A stretch of 53,385 nt of DNA from positions 1-53,385 of the forward strand of contig JAESPE010000010.1 in assembly GCA_016756835.1 (NCBI GenBank). Direction: 5' to 3'. Origin of the DNA: a gamma proteobacterium endosymbiont of Lamellibrachia anaximandri (GTDB lineage: Bacteria; Pseudomonadota; Gammaproteobacteria; Chromatiales; Chromatiaceae). This document shows, in pieces, positions 42,290-51,077 of the stretch. Below the pieces are notes generated by a model, which was not told where the DNA came from, made no database searches, and was given only the letters and a program-made list of their open reading frames with translations. The first letter of the stretch is position 1; the number at the start of each line of letters is the position of its first letter. Made by a program: the position numbers and the translations under genes.

Positions 42290-43333
42290 TCAATCGTCGA
42301 GCAGCGCACTGGCCTCAGCGACCTCGTGACGATAGGCTTCGAAGATCTTGCGCAGTGCGTCACGCACCTCAACCTTGGGCGCCCAATCCAGCTCCTCTTT
42401 GGTATTGCCGATATGAGGAACACGAGTCTGAATATCCTGATAACCCTCGCCGTAGTATTTTCCGGAGGAGACCTCCTGAAGTTCGACCTTCGCGGCACCA
42501 GGCGCATACTCCGGAAACTCTTTGGCGATCTCGACCATCAACTCCGCCAGTTCTCGCACCGACAGATCGTTGGAAGGATTACCGATGTTATAGATATTGC
42601 CAAGAGCACAGTTGTCTTTGTTTTCGATGATTTTCATCAGCGCGCTGATACCATCGCTGAAGTCGGTAAAGCTGCGGCGTTGACTACCGCCGTCAACCAA
42701 CTGAATCGGCTCACCACGCGCTATGTGGCCCAGAAACTGGGTAACCACCCGTGAGCTGCCCTCTTTGGGGGTATGAATGCTGTCGAGTCCGGGACCAATC
42801 CAGTTGAAGGGGCGGAACAGGGTGTACTCAAGTCCCTCCTGCTGGCCGTAGGCGCTGATCACCCGATCCATCAACTGCTTGGCGCAGGAGTAGATCCAGC
42901 GTGGTTTGGTCAACGGACCCAACACCAGATTGGACTCATAGGGATGAAATTCACTGTCCGCCGACATACCGTAGACCTCAGAGGTCGACGGGAACAGCAC
43001 CCGCTTGCCGTATTCGACACAGGCCCGCACGATCGGCAAGTTGGCCTCGAAATCGAGCTCAAAAACCGACAGTGGATTGGTGACATAGGTGGCGGGAGTA
43101 GCGATCGCCACCAGCGGCAGGATCACATCGCACTTTTTGACGTGGTACTCAACCCACTCGTGGTTGATGGTGATATCACCCTCGAAGAAGTGGAAACGTT
43201 CGTGGTCAACGAACTCCTGCACCCGTTCGGAATGCATATCCATACCGTAGACATTCCAGTCGGTGGTTTCGAGGATACGGCGGGACAGATGGTGTCCAAT
43301 AAAGCCGTTTACGCCCAAAATCAGGATATTCAT
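42290..43333 (-). CDS. arnA: UDP-glucuronate decarboxylase (ArnA dehydrogenase domain as a separate protein)
   Basis: Oxidative decarboxylation of UDP-glucuronate to UDP-4-keto-arabinose. Corresponds to the C-terminal half of enterobacterial ArnA. The 347-residue short-chain dehydrogenase fold has NAD motif GVNGFIGHHL at 8-17, the catalytic PSTSEVYGM (Ser/Glu) and YSCAKQLMDR (Tyr and Lys), FNWIGPGLDSIHTPKEGSSR and GGSQRRSFTDFSDGI, with the Arg used for decarboxylation. In E. coli it is fused to the formyltransferase; here that is a separate gene 34 bases upstream. The UDP-glucose dehydrogenase that makes the substrate is not in the window. Confidence 0.92.
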   Translation of the reverse strand: MNILILGVNGFIGHHLSRRILETTDWNVYGMDMHSERVQEFVDHERFHFFEGDITINHEWVEYHVKKCDVILPLVAIATPATYVTNPLSVFELDFEANLPIVRACVEYGKRVLFPSTSEVYGMSADSEFHPYESNLVLGPLTKPRWIYSCAKQLMDRVISAYGQQEGLEYTLFRPFNWIGPGLDSIHTPKEGSSRVVTQFLGHIARGEPIQLVDGGSQRRSFTDFSDGISALMKIIENKDNCALGNIYNIGNPSNDLSVRELAELMVEIAKEFPEYAPGAAKVELQEVSSGKYYGEGYQDIQTRVPHIGNTKEELDWAPKVEVRDALRKIFEAYRHEVAEASALLDD

Positions 43334-43367
43334 AACAGATGCTTCTCCAGTTTCACTTTATTCAAGG

Positions 43368-44297
43368 TCAGAGCTTCAGTTCTTTACCGAACTGTTGGGT
43401 AAATGCGGATTCGTCCAGCACCTCTCCATCAAGCTCCGAGCGGGTCAATTCAATTCGTTTTCCATCGGCACAGTCCGCGTAACAGCGGCCAGCCTCCCAG
43501 TAAAGCCGGGTATTATCGCCTTTTCCTGTCTCATTGCGCCAGTAACTGCCCATCAGCAGCAGTTTTTTTCCATCCGCATGGGTGAAAGCCCCTGGGTAGG
43601 GTGGCGCCACGGCCCGGATCAGATTGTGGATTTGCCAGGCGCTCCGACTCCAATCCACCCGGCCGTCTTCCGGTCTGCGGCCACCAAAGTAACTGCCGGC
43701 CCGAAGATCCATCGGGGTCGCTTCGAACGAGTCCTTCAACAGACCCGGCAGTGAGCGGGACAGGACCGTCTCCGCCGCGCAGACCAGTTTTGAAAACAGA
43801 TCCAACGCTGTGTCGTTGGGCAAAATGATCACCGCCTGCTGGTCGACCAGATCACCCGCATCGGGCTTGATCTCCATGCGGTGCAGACTGGCGCCGCTCT
43901 GGGTCTCACCATGGAAAATCGCCCAATTCACCGGCACACGCCCACGGTAGTGCGGCAGCAGGGATCCGTGCATATTGTAGGCACCCTGATGGGGGATCGA
44001 CAGCAGATCGGCTTTGAGCATGTGCCGATAGTAGAAGGAGAAGAAGAGATCCGGCTCAAACGTACGTATCTGCTCAACCACTTCCGGCATGTTGGGATCA
44101 TCCGGCGTGATCACTGGAATGTCCGCCCGCCCGGCCAGTTCGGCGACGGATTCCCACCAGACATTCTCGTTGGGATTGTCCTGATGTGTCACCACCAGCC
44201 GTACATCCACCCCCTGAGCCAACAGCGCCGAGAGGCAACGCACGCCCACCTGATGGTAGGCGAAGACTACCGCACTGTGCGCAGTGGCCACCGTCAC
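43368..44297 (-). CDS. arnA: UDP-4-amino-4-deoxy-L-arabinose formyltransferase (ArnA N-terminal domain as a separate protein)
   Basis: Formylates UDP-Ara4N with N10-formyltetrahydrofolate. The 309 residues match the N-terminal domain of ArnA (about 1-304) and the formyltransferase family: FFSFYYRHML, the catalytic Asn and His in NMHGSLLPHYRGRVPVNW, and the Asp in KPDAGDLVDQQ. A C-terminal OB-like part includes PPYPGAF. Start is GTG, sharing one base with the arnC stop (TAGTG). It is a split version of the bifunctional enterobacterial enzyme rather than a broken gene: both halves are intact and have their own starts. Confidence 0.9.
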   Translation of the reverse strand: MTVATAHSAVVFAYHQVGVRCLSALLAQGVDVRLVVTHQDNPNENVWWESVAELAGRADIPVITPDDPNMPEVVEQIRTFEPDLFFSFYYRHMLKADLLSIPHQGAYNMHGSLLPHYRGRVPVNWAIFHGETQSGASLHRMEIKPDAGDLVDQQAVIILPNDTALDLFSKLVCAAETVLSRSLPGLLKDSFEATPMDLRAGSYFGGRRPEDGRVDWSRSAWQIHNLIRAVAPPYPGAFTHADGKKLLLMGSYWRNETGKGDNTRLYWEAGRCYADCADGKRIELTRSELDGEVLDESAFTQQFGKELKL

Positions 44298-45277
44298 TAG
44301 GTCTCTTCCCCGGTTTCAGGTTGGCCGTTTTTCTCAAGCACCATGCGCACCAGATAGCGGGGACGCCCGCGGGCCTGCACATAGATGCGTCCCACATACT
44401 CACCCAGCAGGCCGATGCCGAAGAGCAGGATACCGATCAGAAAGAAGACGATGGCGAACAGGGTGAACACACCCTCCACTTCCGGTCCGATGATGAGACG
44501 ACGCAGTAGCAGAAAGAGCACGAAGGCAAAAGAGACGATGGAGATTCCCATTCCCATCAGGGAGAAGACCTGCAACGGCATCAGTGAGAAGCCGGTCATC
44601 AGATCGAAATTGAGATGGATGAGTTTATAAAGCGGGTATTTCGACTCACCGGCCGCCCGCTCCTCGTGCTCCACCACCACCTCAACCGGGTTACCGGAGT
44701 AGAGGTAGGCCAGCGCAGGAATAAAGGTGTTCGACTCTTTGGAGTCGAGGATTGCGTTGATAATGTCCCGGTCATATCCACGCAGCATGCAGCCCTGGTC
44801 GGTCATCTGGATGTTGGTGATACGCTCGCGCAACCGGTTCATCACCTTGGAGGCAAGATCCCGCCAGGCGCTGTCCTGCCGGTTGCGGCGGATGGAGCCG
44901 ACATAGTCGTGCCCCTTATCCAGTTCGGCCAGCAGTTTGCCGATCTCTTCCGGCGGATTCTGCAGATCGGCATCCAGGGTCACCACGAAACTGCCGCGGC
45001 ACTGCTCGAATCCCGCGATGATGGCCGCATGCTGACCGGCGTTGGCGCGCAGGCAGACCACCCGGGTCTCCTCGGGGCGCACCTGATACTGCTTGCGCAA
45101 CAGCGCGACTGAGCGATCACGGCTACCGTCATCGATAAAGATGATCTCATAGCTGCGTCCCAGCGCGTCCAACGCCGGATAGAGCCGGGAAAAAAGCGAC
45201 GGCAGTACCGCCTCTTCATTGTAGACCGGGATCACAACCGACAGATCGGGACTCCCTTCCAAAGTTTGCTCCGTCAT
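44297..45277 (-). CDS. arnC: Undecaprenyl-phosphate 4-deoxy-4-formamido-L-arabinose transferase
   Basis: Inner-membrane glycosyltransferase (family GT2) that moves Ara4FN from UDP to undecaprenyl phosphate. It has 326 residues: a catalytic N-terminal domain with SVVIPVYNEEAVLP, FIDDGSRDRS and VTLDADLQNPPEEI (metal DxD), and GCMLRGYDRDI. Two C-terminal membrane helices cover about residues 230-305. The length and motifs match ArnC (E. coli 322). The ATG overlaps the arnB stop (ATGA), and the stop overlaps the next gene by one base. Confidence 0.92.
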   Translation of the reverse strand: MTEQTLEGSPDLSVVIPVYNEEAVLPSLFSRLYPALDALGRSYEIIFIDDGSRDRSVALLRKQYQVRPEETRVVCLRANAGQHAAIIAGFEQCRGSFVVTLDADLQNPPEEIGKLLAELDKGHDYVGSIRRNRQDSAWRDLASKVMNRLRERITNIQMTDQGCMLRGYDRDIINAILDSKESNTFIPALAYLYSGNPVEVVVEHEERAAGESKYPLYKLIHLNFDLMTGFSLMPLQVFSLMGMGISIVSFAFVLFLLLRRLIIGPEVEGVFTLFAIVFFLIGILLFGIGLLGEYVGRIYVQARGRPRYLVRMVLEKNGQPETGEET

Positions 45278-46395
45278 GGAGTGACTTCTCCGCTAAGTAG
45301 TTTGTTCAGCGCATCGCATACCTGATCCACATCCCCATCGGCCATCGCGGGGAACAGGGGCAGGGTCAGTGTCTGTTCACCGATCCGTTCTGCAACCGGA
45401 AAATCTCCCGGACCATAACCGTAGTGCCGATAGAGGGAAAACAGATGCATCGCAGGGTAGTGGATACCGGTTCCGACACCCATCGCCTTCAGTTGTTCCT
45501 GAAAGACCTTGCGGGAGGTGCTGAGAGAAAGATAGTCGATACAGACGGCGAACATGTGCCAGCTGTGTCCCGGCACATCTTTGGGAATCACCATCGCAGA
45601 ATGTTTGGGCAGTCGCTCGATATAACGTAGCGCCAGCTCGCGGCGACGGTGGTTGAAACCCTCCAGCTTGGGTAGCTGAACCAGACCCATGGCAGCCCCC
45701 ACGTCCGGCATATTCATCTTGCCGCCCCACTCCGGCACATCCATTCCGCCCTCGTCATCCCGTTCGATCCCGTGGAAGCGAATGCGTTCGATGCGGCGGA
45801 TAAATTGAGGGTCACTACTGGCCAGCGCGCCCCCTTCAATGGTGGTGATATTCTTGTTCGGGTGGAAACTGAAACAGACCGGATTACCGGAGGCGCCGAC
45901 TTTGTGGCCGCCGGTACCGGTACCAATCGCCTGAGCGGCATCCTCAACTACCACCAGGTTGTTCCGCTCTGCCAGATCGTAGATGGCATGCATCTCCACC
46001 GCCACTCCTGCAAAATGGACCGGCATGATGGCGCGGGTGCGAGGTGTTAAAGCAGCTTCAACAGCCTTCACCGTGAGATTGCGACTCACCGGATCCACAT
46101 CCACGAAGACCGGGGTGGCACCCACTCGAACGATGACATTGGCGCTGGCGGTAAAACTCATGGCGGGGAGGATCACCTCATCCCCGGCCCCAACGCCGGA
46201 TGCGATGAGGGCGGCCTCCAGGGCGCTGGTCCCTGAATTGAAGGCACGGACCAAAACGCCGCCACCGATATAGGCCTCCAGCGCCTCTTCGAAGGCCTTC
46301 ACCTTGGGACCGGTGGTAACCCAGCCGGACTCCAGGACTTCCTTTATGGCCTGCAGCTCTTCCTCACCAACCGTGGGACGGGTAAACGGCAACAT
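45274..46395 (-). CDS. arnB: UDP-4-amino-4-deoxy-L-arabinose aminotransferase
   Basis: PLP-dependent transaminase that converts UDP-4-keto-arabinose to UDP-Ara4N with glutamate. The 373-residue cytosolic enzyme is of the DegT/DnrJ/EryC1 fold: FTRPTVGEEELQAIKEVL at the start, VRAFNSGTSALEAAL, VVEDAAQAIGT, and the PLP-lysine motif FSFHPNKNITTIEGGAL. Length is close to E. coli ArnB (379-385). Start is two bases from the preceding SMR gene stop and the stop overlaps arnC, in keeping with one operon. Confidence 0.93.
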   Translation of the reverse strand: MLPFTRPTVGEEELQAIKEVLESGWVTTGPKVKAFEEALEAYIGGGVLVRAFNSGTSALEAALIASGVGAGDEVILPAMSFTASANVIVRVGATPVFVDVDPVSRNLTVKAVEAALTPRTRAIMPVHFAGVAVEMHAIYDLAERNNLVVVEDAAQAIGTGTGGHKVGASGNPVCFSFHPNKNITTIEGGALASSDPQFIRRIERIRFHGIERDDEGGMDVPEWGGKMNMPDVGAAMGLVQLPKLEGFNHRRRELALRYIERLPKHSAMVIPKDVPGHSWHMFAVCIDYLSLSTSRKVFQEQLKAMGVGTGIHYPAMHLFSLYRHYGYGPGDFPVAERIGEQTLTLPLFPAMADGDVDQVCDALNKLLSGEVTP

Positions 46396-46397
46396 AG

Positions 46398-46769
46398 TCA
46401 GCTCCTGGCCAGGATAAACACGCCGAGGATAATGACCCCGATACCAGAGAGGCGCGCAATGCTCAGTACTTCACCAAACAGCGCCCAGGCGGCAAATGCA
46501 TTCACCACATAACCGATGGAGAGCATCGGGTAGGCAATCGAGACATCCACCCGAGAGAGGGCCAGAATCCATACGATGACGCTGATGCCGTAACAGAAGA
46601 GTCCGACCCAGAGCCAGGGTTCTCCCATCAGCCGCAAGGCAACAGCGCCGGAGTCAGCCATTTTCAGTTCGATGGCCCCCATGCTGTTCACACTCGCCTT
46701 TAGTGCCAGTTGGGCGACGGCATTGAGCAGTACACCGGTCAAAATCAGGGAAAAACTTACCAGGTTCAT
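46398..46769 (-). CDS. SMR-type membrane protein, probable Ara4N-phosphoundecaprenol flippase subunit
   Basis: Four-helix membrane protein of 123 residues of the small multidrug-resistance/EamA type: VLLNAVAQLALKASVN in helix 1, ILALSRVDVSIAYPMLSIGY in helix 3, and GEVLSIARLSGIGVIILG in helix 4. In E. coli, ArnE and ArnF together flip Ara4N-undecaprenyl phosphate to the periplasm. Here a single SMR gene lies between arnT and arnB, so I infer the same task, possibly as a homodimer. It is translationally coupled to arnT (ATGA). Confidence 0.78.
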   Translation of the reverse strand: MNLVSFSLILTGVLLNAVAQLALKASVNSMGAIELKMADSGAVALRLMGEPWLWVGLFCYGISVIVWILALSRVDVSIAYPMLSIGYVVNAFAAWALFGEVLSIARLSGIGVIILGVFILARS

Positions 46770-48409
46770 CGGCGTATCACCGCTAATTTGCGTGGATCTC
46801 TGTAGATAATCTGCATCGGCATCTCATCAAAGTTGAATCTCGAAAAACTCTCTGCATCGAAAACAGCTATGGCCTGTTCATCCTGCAGCCAGCGCGATTT
46901 GAACGCGTCGAAACTTGGAATCCATTTCTCGGGTTCCTGACGAATGCCCATATCCAGTTCACTGCGCATAATGGCCAGTTGCACAGGTTTTCCGAGATAG
47001 AAGGGCAGTGACTGAGGATAGGTCTCCACAGTATAAACCGGGGCACCGGCATCGACATAAGGACGAATCTGCTCAGCCAACGCCCGACTGGAACGGGAAC
47101 TGCTCAGGGTCTGATAACCCCAGGAGAGCAGTTGTACTGAAAGCAATGCGGTCAACGCCAGCGCAGTTATGGCCTTTGGTCCGGCAGCGCCAAAATGCCT
47201 CACAAGCCAGAAACCACCAAACATCAGCCCTGTTGCAGCCAACCACCAGGGACGATAGGTATGGAGTAATTCAGCCGGCAGTGCACTGGTCGCTACCAAA
47301 TCAATCTGCCAGGCAGCAACCAGAAACACCAAGCCCACAACCGGCATCAGCCAGATCTCCGGGCCAAGGCGGGGATTTTCCGCCAGCGTTTTTCCGATCA
47401 TCAGCGACAGCGCAGGAAACATCGGCAGCAGATAGGCGGGTAGTTGGGAGCTGCCCATGGAAAAAAAGACAAAAATAAATACAGCGAAGACCCAGAGAAA
47501 GCGGATCGGATCAAAAAAAGCGGCTTTGGCGGGCAACCAGGAAAACCCCGGTTTAAACAGATTTTTCGTCACCGCGCTGATCCATGGCACCGCGCCCAGC
47601 AGCAGAATGGCGAGAAAATACCACCAGGGTTTGTCCCGCATATGAACCGTTGAGGTATAACGGTCGAAGTGTTCGTGGATAAAGAAGAACTCCGGGAATT
47701 CCGGATTCGCCAGACTGACGGCGATAAACCAGGGAGCCGTCACCAGCAGAAAGAGCAACAGCCCCTTGCCCAGATGAAGATGCTTCCAGAGCGCCCAGTC
47801 CCGCATCCACAGCGAGTAGAGCACAATTGCCGCACCCGGCAGCACCAGGCCGATCAACCCCTTCGTCAGGGTAGCGATGCCCAGGGCAGCCCAACCCAAC
47901 AGCATCCAGTTACGCACCTGGGTCGGATTATCCCGGTCTGACTGAGCGATCAGCAGCGCCCCCACGCCAATGCCGAGAAACACACTGACGGTCATGTCCA
48001 GCGTGATGATATGCCCCATTGCCACATAGAGCAGTCCACTTATCGACACCAGAAAAGCGTAGAATCCCGCCGCCTCTCCCCAGAGCCTGCCCGCCACGAA
48101 CATCACCCAGAGCGCGCCCAGAAAAGAGATCAGCGCCACCCAGAGCCGGGCTGTCGCGTTGCTCTCGCCAAACAGGGAGAAGCTGACCGCCGTCATCCAG
48201 TACTGGAAAACGGGCTTTTCAAAATATTTGAGGTCGTTGAGCCGGGGCGTGGTCCAGTCGCCGGTCGCCACCATCTCCCGGGGTATCTCAGCGTAGCGCC
48301 CCTCGTCAGGCTCCATCAGGTCGCGGTATCCGAGCAGGGAGAACCAGATCACCGCAGCAATCGCCACGATCATCCATTTGGTGCTGGAGGTAAGGGAGAG
48401 ATCAGACAT
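46766..48409 (-). CDS. arnT: Lipid A aminoarabinose transferase ArnT
   Basis: Inner-membrane GT-C glycosyltransferase (547 residues, about 12-13 helices) that transfers Ara4N from undecaprenyl phosphate to lipid A phosphates on the periplasmic side, lowering negative charge and raising resistance to cationic peptides such as polymyxin. The catalytic loop DLMEPDEGRYAEIPREMV lies after the first helix, and YFEKPVFQYWMTA follows. The periplasmic FFIHEHFDRYTS is typical. The C-terminal soluble part (VYTVETYPQSLPFYLGKP) matches ArnT. It is the first gene of the arn operon here, unlike the E. coli order arnBCADTEF. Its promoter should lie in 48410-48525. Confidence 0.9.
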   Translation of the reverse strand: MSDLSLTSSTKWMIVAIAAVIWFSLLGYRDLMEPDEGRYAEIPREMVATGDWTTPRLNDLKYFEKPVFQYWMTAVSFSLFGESNATARLWVALISFLGALWVMFVAGRLWGEAAGFYAFLVSISGLLYVAMGHIITLDMTVSVFLGIGVGALLIAQSDRDNPTQVRNWMLLGWAALGIATLTKGLIGLVLPGAAIVLYSLWMRDWALWKHLHLGKGLLLFLLVTAPWFIAVSLANPEFPEFFFIHEHFDRYTSTVHMRDKPWWYFLAILLLGAVPWISAVTKNLFKPGFSWLPAKAAFFDPIRFLWVFAVFIFVFFSMGSSQLPAYLLPMFPALSLMIGKTLAENPRLGPEIWLMPVVGLVFLVAAWQIDLVATSALPAELLHTYRPWWLAATGLMFGGFWLVRHFGAAGPKAITALALTALLSVQLLSWGYQTLSSSRSSRALAEQIRPYVDAGAPVYTVETYPQSLPFYLGKPVQLAIMRSELDMGIRQEPEKWIPSFDAFKSRWLQDEQAIAVFDAESFSRFNFDEMPMQIIYRDPRKLAVIRR

Positions 48410-48525
48410 CTATCGGACAGGGAAACCTGGAGGTGAAAAAACCGGGCATGATAGCGGTGATTGCGTAAAAAAACCAGAAATCCAGTAGATTATGAGCTGA
48501 CAAACGACAGATGCGGATTGAAACA

Positions 48526-49824
48526 TCAATCCAGGTAGCGGCAGATCAACCCCAGATTCACCTCATCCACCGGCAGTTTTACCCGCACCTGATAACCACC
48601 GCCCAGGGCCTCTGAGATCGGGTTGCCCTGCCGGTCCTGCATCTCTTCAAGGATAAAAGTTGTGTTACCTGCCTGGGTCATCAGTTCCACACGGTCCCCC
48701 ACCCGCAACTTGTTTTTGATATCCAGATCGACCAGCCCGCTTGCTTCATCGATACCGGTCACTTCAGCGACAAAGATCTGCCGATCTCCTGTGGAAGCAC
48801 CGATGCGATAGTTCTGTAACTCACTCGATTCGTGGCGCTGGTAGAAACCGTCGGTATAACCCCGGTTGGCAAGCCCTTCAAGATCGGCCATCAATTCAGG
48901 CTGAAAGGCACGGCCCGCCACTGCATCGTCGATGGCCTGGCGATAGACCTGGGTGGTACGGGCGGTGTAGTAGTGGGATTTGGTGCGTCCCTCGATCTTC
49001 AGGCAGTCGACGCCGATCTCCACCAGCCGCTGCACATGTTCCACCGCCCGCAGATCCCGGGAGTTCATGATGTAGGTGCCGTGCTCATCCTCAAAGATCG
49101 GCATCAGCTCACCTGGGCGGCCCTTCTCCTCCAGGTAGTGGATCGCATCAGCTTCGGGTTGGTGCGTCATCTCGGCCACATCGAGGGGTTCATCCGGCCC
49201 CGCCACCGGCTGACTGACCTTGTACTCCCAGCGACAGGCGTTGGTGCAGCTCCCCTGGTTGGCATCCCGGTGGTTAAAATACCCCGACAGCAGGCATCGC
49301 CCGGAATAGGCGATGCAGAGCGCCCCATGCACGAAGACCTCCAATTCCATATCGGGACAGGCCTGGCGAATGGCCTCGACCTCATCCAGGGAGAGCTCAC
49401 GGGAAAGAATCACCCGTGTCAGCCCCTGCTGCTGCCAGAAGCGCACAGCGGCGGCATTCGTGGTATTGGCCTGTACCGAGAGATGCACCGGCATATCAGG
49501 CCAGCGCTCCCGCACCATCATGATCAAGCCGGGGTCGGACATGATCAGCGCGTCCGGTCCCATCTCCACCACCGGCGCCATATCGTCGATAAAGGTCTTC
49601 AACTTGGCCCCGTGGGGCATTATGTTGGTGGCCAGGTAGAAGTGCTTGCCCTGCCGATGTGCCTCATCGATACCGATTGCCAGATTTTCCGGAAGAAAGT
49701 CATTATTGCGCACCCGCAGACTGTAACGGGGCAGACCGGCATAGACGGCGTCCGCGCCATAGGCGAAGGCGTAGCGGGCATTCCTCAGGGTACCGGCAGG
49801 TGAGAGCAGTTCGGGTTTCTTCAT
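48526..49824 (-). CDS. trhP: tRNA U34 hydroxylation protein TrhP (peptidase U32 family, YegQ)
   Basis: U32-family protein of 432 residues, the YegQ/TrhP type. In E. coli it takes part in prephenate-dependent hydroxylation of U34 to ho5U, the substrate for CmoB. Typical segments are PELLSPAGTLRNARYAFAYG, GADAVYAGLPRYSLR, ATNIMPHGAK, HLSVQANTTNAAAVRFW, and VHGALCIAYSGRCLLSGYF with following RDANQGSCTNACRWEY, which holds iron-sulfur-type cysteines. DCLKIEGRTKSHYYTA is the late conserved block. Despite the family name no protease activity is expected. It forms a functional set with cmoA-cmoB 21 kb away. It is transcribed toward arnT with a 116-base gap. Confidence 0.9.
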   Translation of the reverse strand: MKKPELLSPAGTLRNARYAFAYGADAVYAGLPRYSLRVRNNDFLPENLAIGIDEAHRQGKHFYLATNIMPHGAKLKTFIDDMAPVVEMGPDALIMSDPGLIMMVRERWPDMPVHLSVQANTTNAAAVRFWQQQGLTRVILSRELSLDEVEAIRQACPDMELEVFVHGALCIAYSGRCLLSGYFNHRDANQGSCTNACRWEYKVSQPVAGPDEPLDVAEMTHQPEADAIHYLEEKGRPGELMPIFEDEHGTYIMNSRDLRAVEHVQRLVEIGVDCLKIEGRTKSHYYTARTTQVYRQAIDDAVAGRAFQPELMADLEGLANRGYTDGFYQRHESSELQNYRIGASTGDRQIFVAEVTGIDEASGLVDLDIKNKLRVGDRVELMTQAGNTTFILEEMQDRQGNPISEALGGGYQVRVKLPVDEVNLGLICRYLD

Positions 49825-49862
49825 TGTCGATTTCTGGAGTGAGGTTGAGGGGGTGGACGAAA

Positions 49863-51017
49863 CTACCGCAGTTCAACCTCTATTGTGTGATTTGCACTGC
49901 CGAGGACCGGCCAGGTCCGCCGCACTACCACATCCACTTTTTCGCCAGGCAGGCTATCCATCAACGCAATACGCACATCTGCGTAGCTTGTGATTTCATG
50001 TTCGCCAACCCGGAGAATTCTGTCACCCTTCCGCACGCCCACCTTCTCAGCGCCACTATGAGGACTGAAACCGCTCACCTTAATAGGTGATTCTTCAACA
50101 TCCAGAAAGACACCCAGCTTACCAGTGGGATGCAGTCGGTTGGGTTTCGTCATCATCACGAAATCACCCATTGCAGGTTCGAGTTCGCTGGCTGTGGAGG
50201 CGTTGATTACAATCGCGGTGGTAACCGGTACCCGGCGCTTGAGCCGATTGGGGATCCCGGAACCATAGGCGATGTGGCCGCCGCCGGCCAGAATCACCAT
50301 ATGCCCCTGCGGATTTTCGCGGAACCAAGCCGCTGCCCGCTCCGCCATACCTTCATCCCAGAGCAGTTGCACATCCATAAAGTGATCGAAATTCCGCTTC
50401 TCCGGATGAGGATGCATCTGAAAGACGGCTTCGAGCCGCTGCCGATAAGCTGTATCACTGCGATCTATCTCTTTCGGGATGCGCAGCTTCAGCGTTTTTT
50501 CAATACTATCTATACCCCCGGCAGAAGCCTGACCCGTAATCTCCTTTTCAAGATTCAGGGCGATCAGGGGGATGCCCTTTTCTTTGGCGTAACGAAAGAT
50601 CGGCCGGTAGAGCCGGTAATCATAGCGCCAGCGATCGAAATATTCCGACTCACGGAGCAGTGCGTTTTCGTCGATCTCACCGCTGATGTAACGATCCAGC
50701 ACCGACTGAAACGGTTGCTGAAAAAATTCCAGACCGATCACCATATCCGGATGCTTTTTGTACATTCCCTGGATAATCGCCAACTGGTTCAGGTGATGTT
50801 CGTAACGATCATGGGTCTCGCCGACAAAGACCGCCTGCCGATCTTCAATCTGTTCCATCAACCGTTCAACATTCATCAGTTCAGAGAGCGCCACTACGGT
50901 AGCCTGTTGCTGCGATCCATGAGCTGACTTCTCATCTGCCATAACAACCGTGGTGCTAAACAAGCCAACCACGCCAAAAGCCAGCAATAAAACGCTATTG
51001 ATGAGTGACTTCGCCAA
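49863..51017 (-). CDS. ChaN-family exported protein with C-terminal PDZ domain
   Basis: Exported protein of 384 residues. The signal peptide is LLLAFGVVGLFSTTVVMA. The ChaN-like (haem-binding, Tiki/EreA-related) domain at about 60-275 has VFVGETHDRYEHHLNQLAII, VIGLEFFQQPFQ and VILAGGGHIAYGSGIP, with conserved Glu and His residues. A PDZ domain at about 300-384 has VGVRKGDRILRVGEHEITS. Known ChaN-type proteins bind haem or act as hydrolase-like folds, and the PDZ domain suggests binding of protein C-termini in the periplasm. Start is TTG with AAGGGG six bases before it. It is divergent from the M1-like peptidase gene, 60 bases apart. Confidence 0.82.
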   Translation of the reverse strand: MAKSLINSVLLLAFGVVGLFSTTVVMADEKSAHGSQQQATVVALSELMNVERLMEQIEDRQAVFVGETHDRYEHHLNQLAIIQGMYKKHPDMVIGLEFFQQPFQSVLDRYISGEIDENALLRESEYFDRWRYDYRLYRPIFRYAKEKGIPLIALNLEKEITGQASAGGIDSIEKTLKLRIPKEIDRSDTAYRQRLEAVFQMHPHPEKRNFDHFMDVQLLWDEGMAERAAAWFRENPQGHMVILAGGGHIAYGSGIPNRLKRRVPVTTAIVINASTASELEPAMGDFVMMTKPNRLHPTGKLGVFLDVEESPIKVSGFSPHSGAEKVGVRKGDRILRVGEHEITSYADVRIALMDSLPGEKVDVVVRRTWPVLGSANHTIEVELR

Positions 51018-51077
51018 TTTATTCCCCTTGTATTAAACCGCTTCCGATCAGGTTGTGATGCCGTAGAATAGAAATCC

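Noticed and set aside
48832-49803. 323-codon plus-strand frame opposite trhP
   Set aside because: Mirror frame of a conserved gene. His/Gly-rich product without any recognisable domain.
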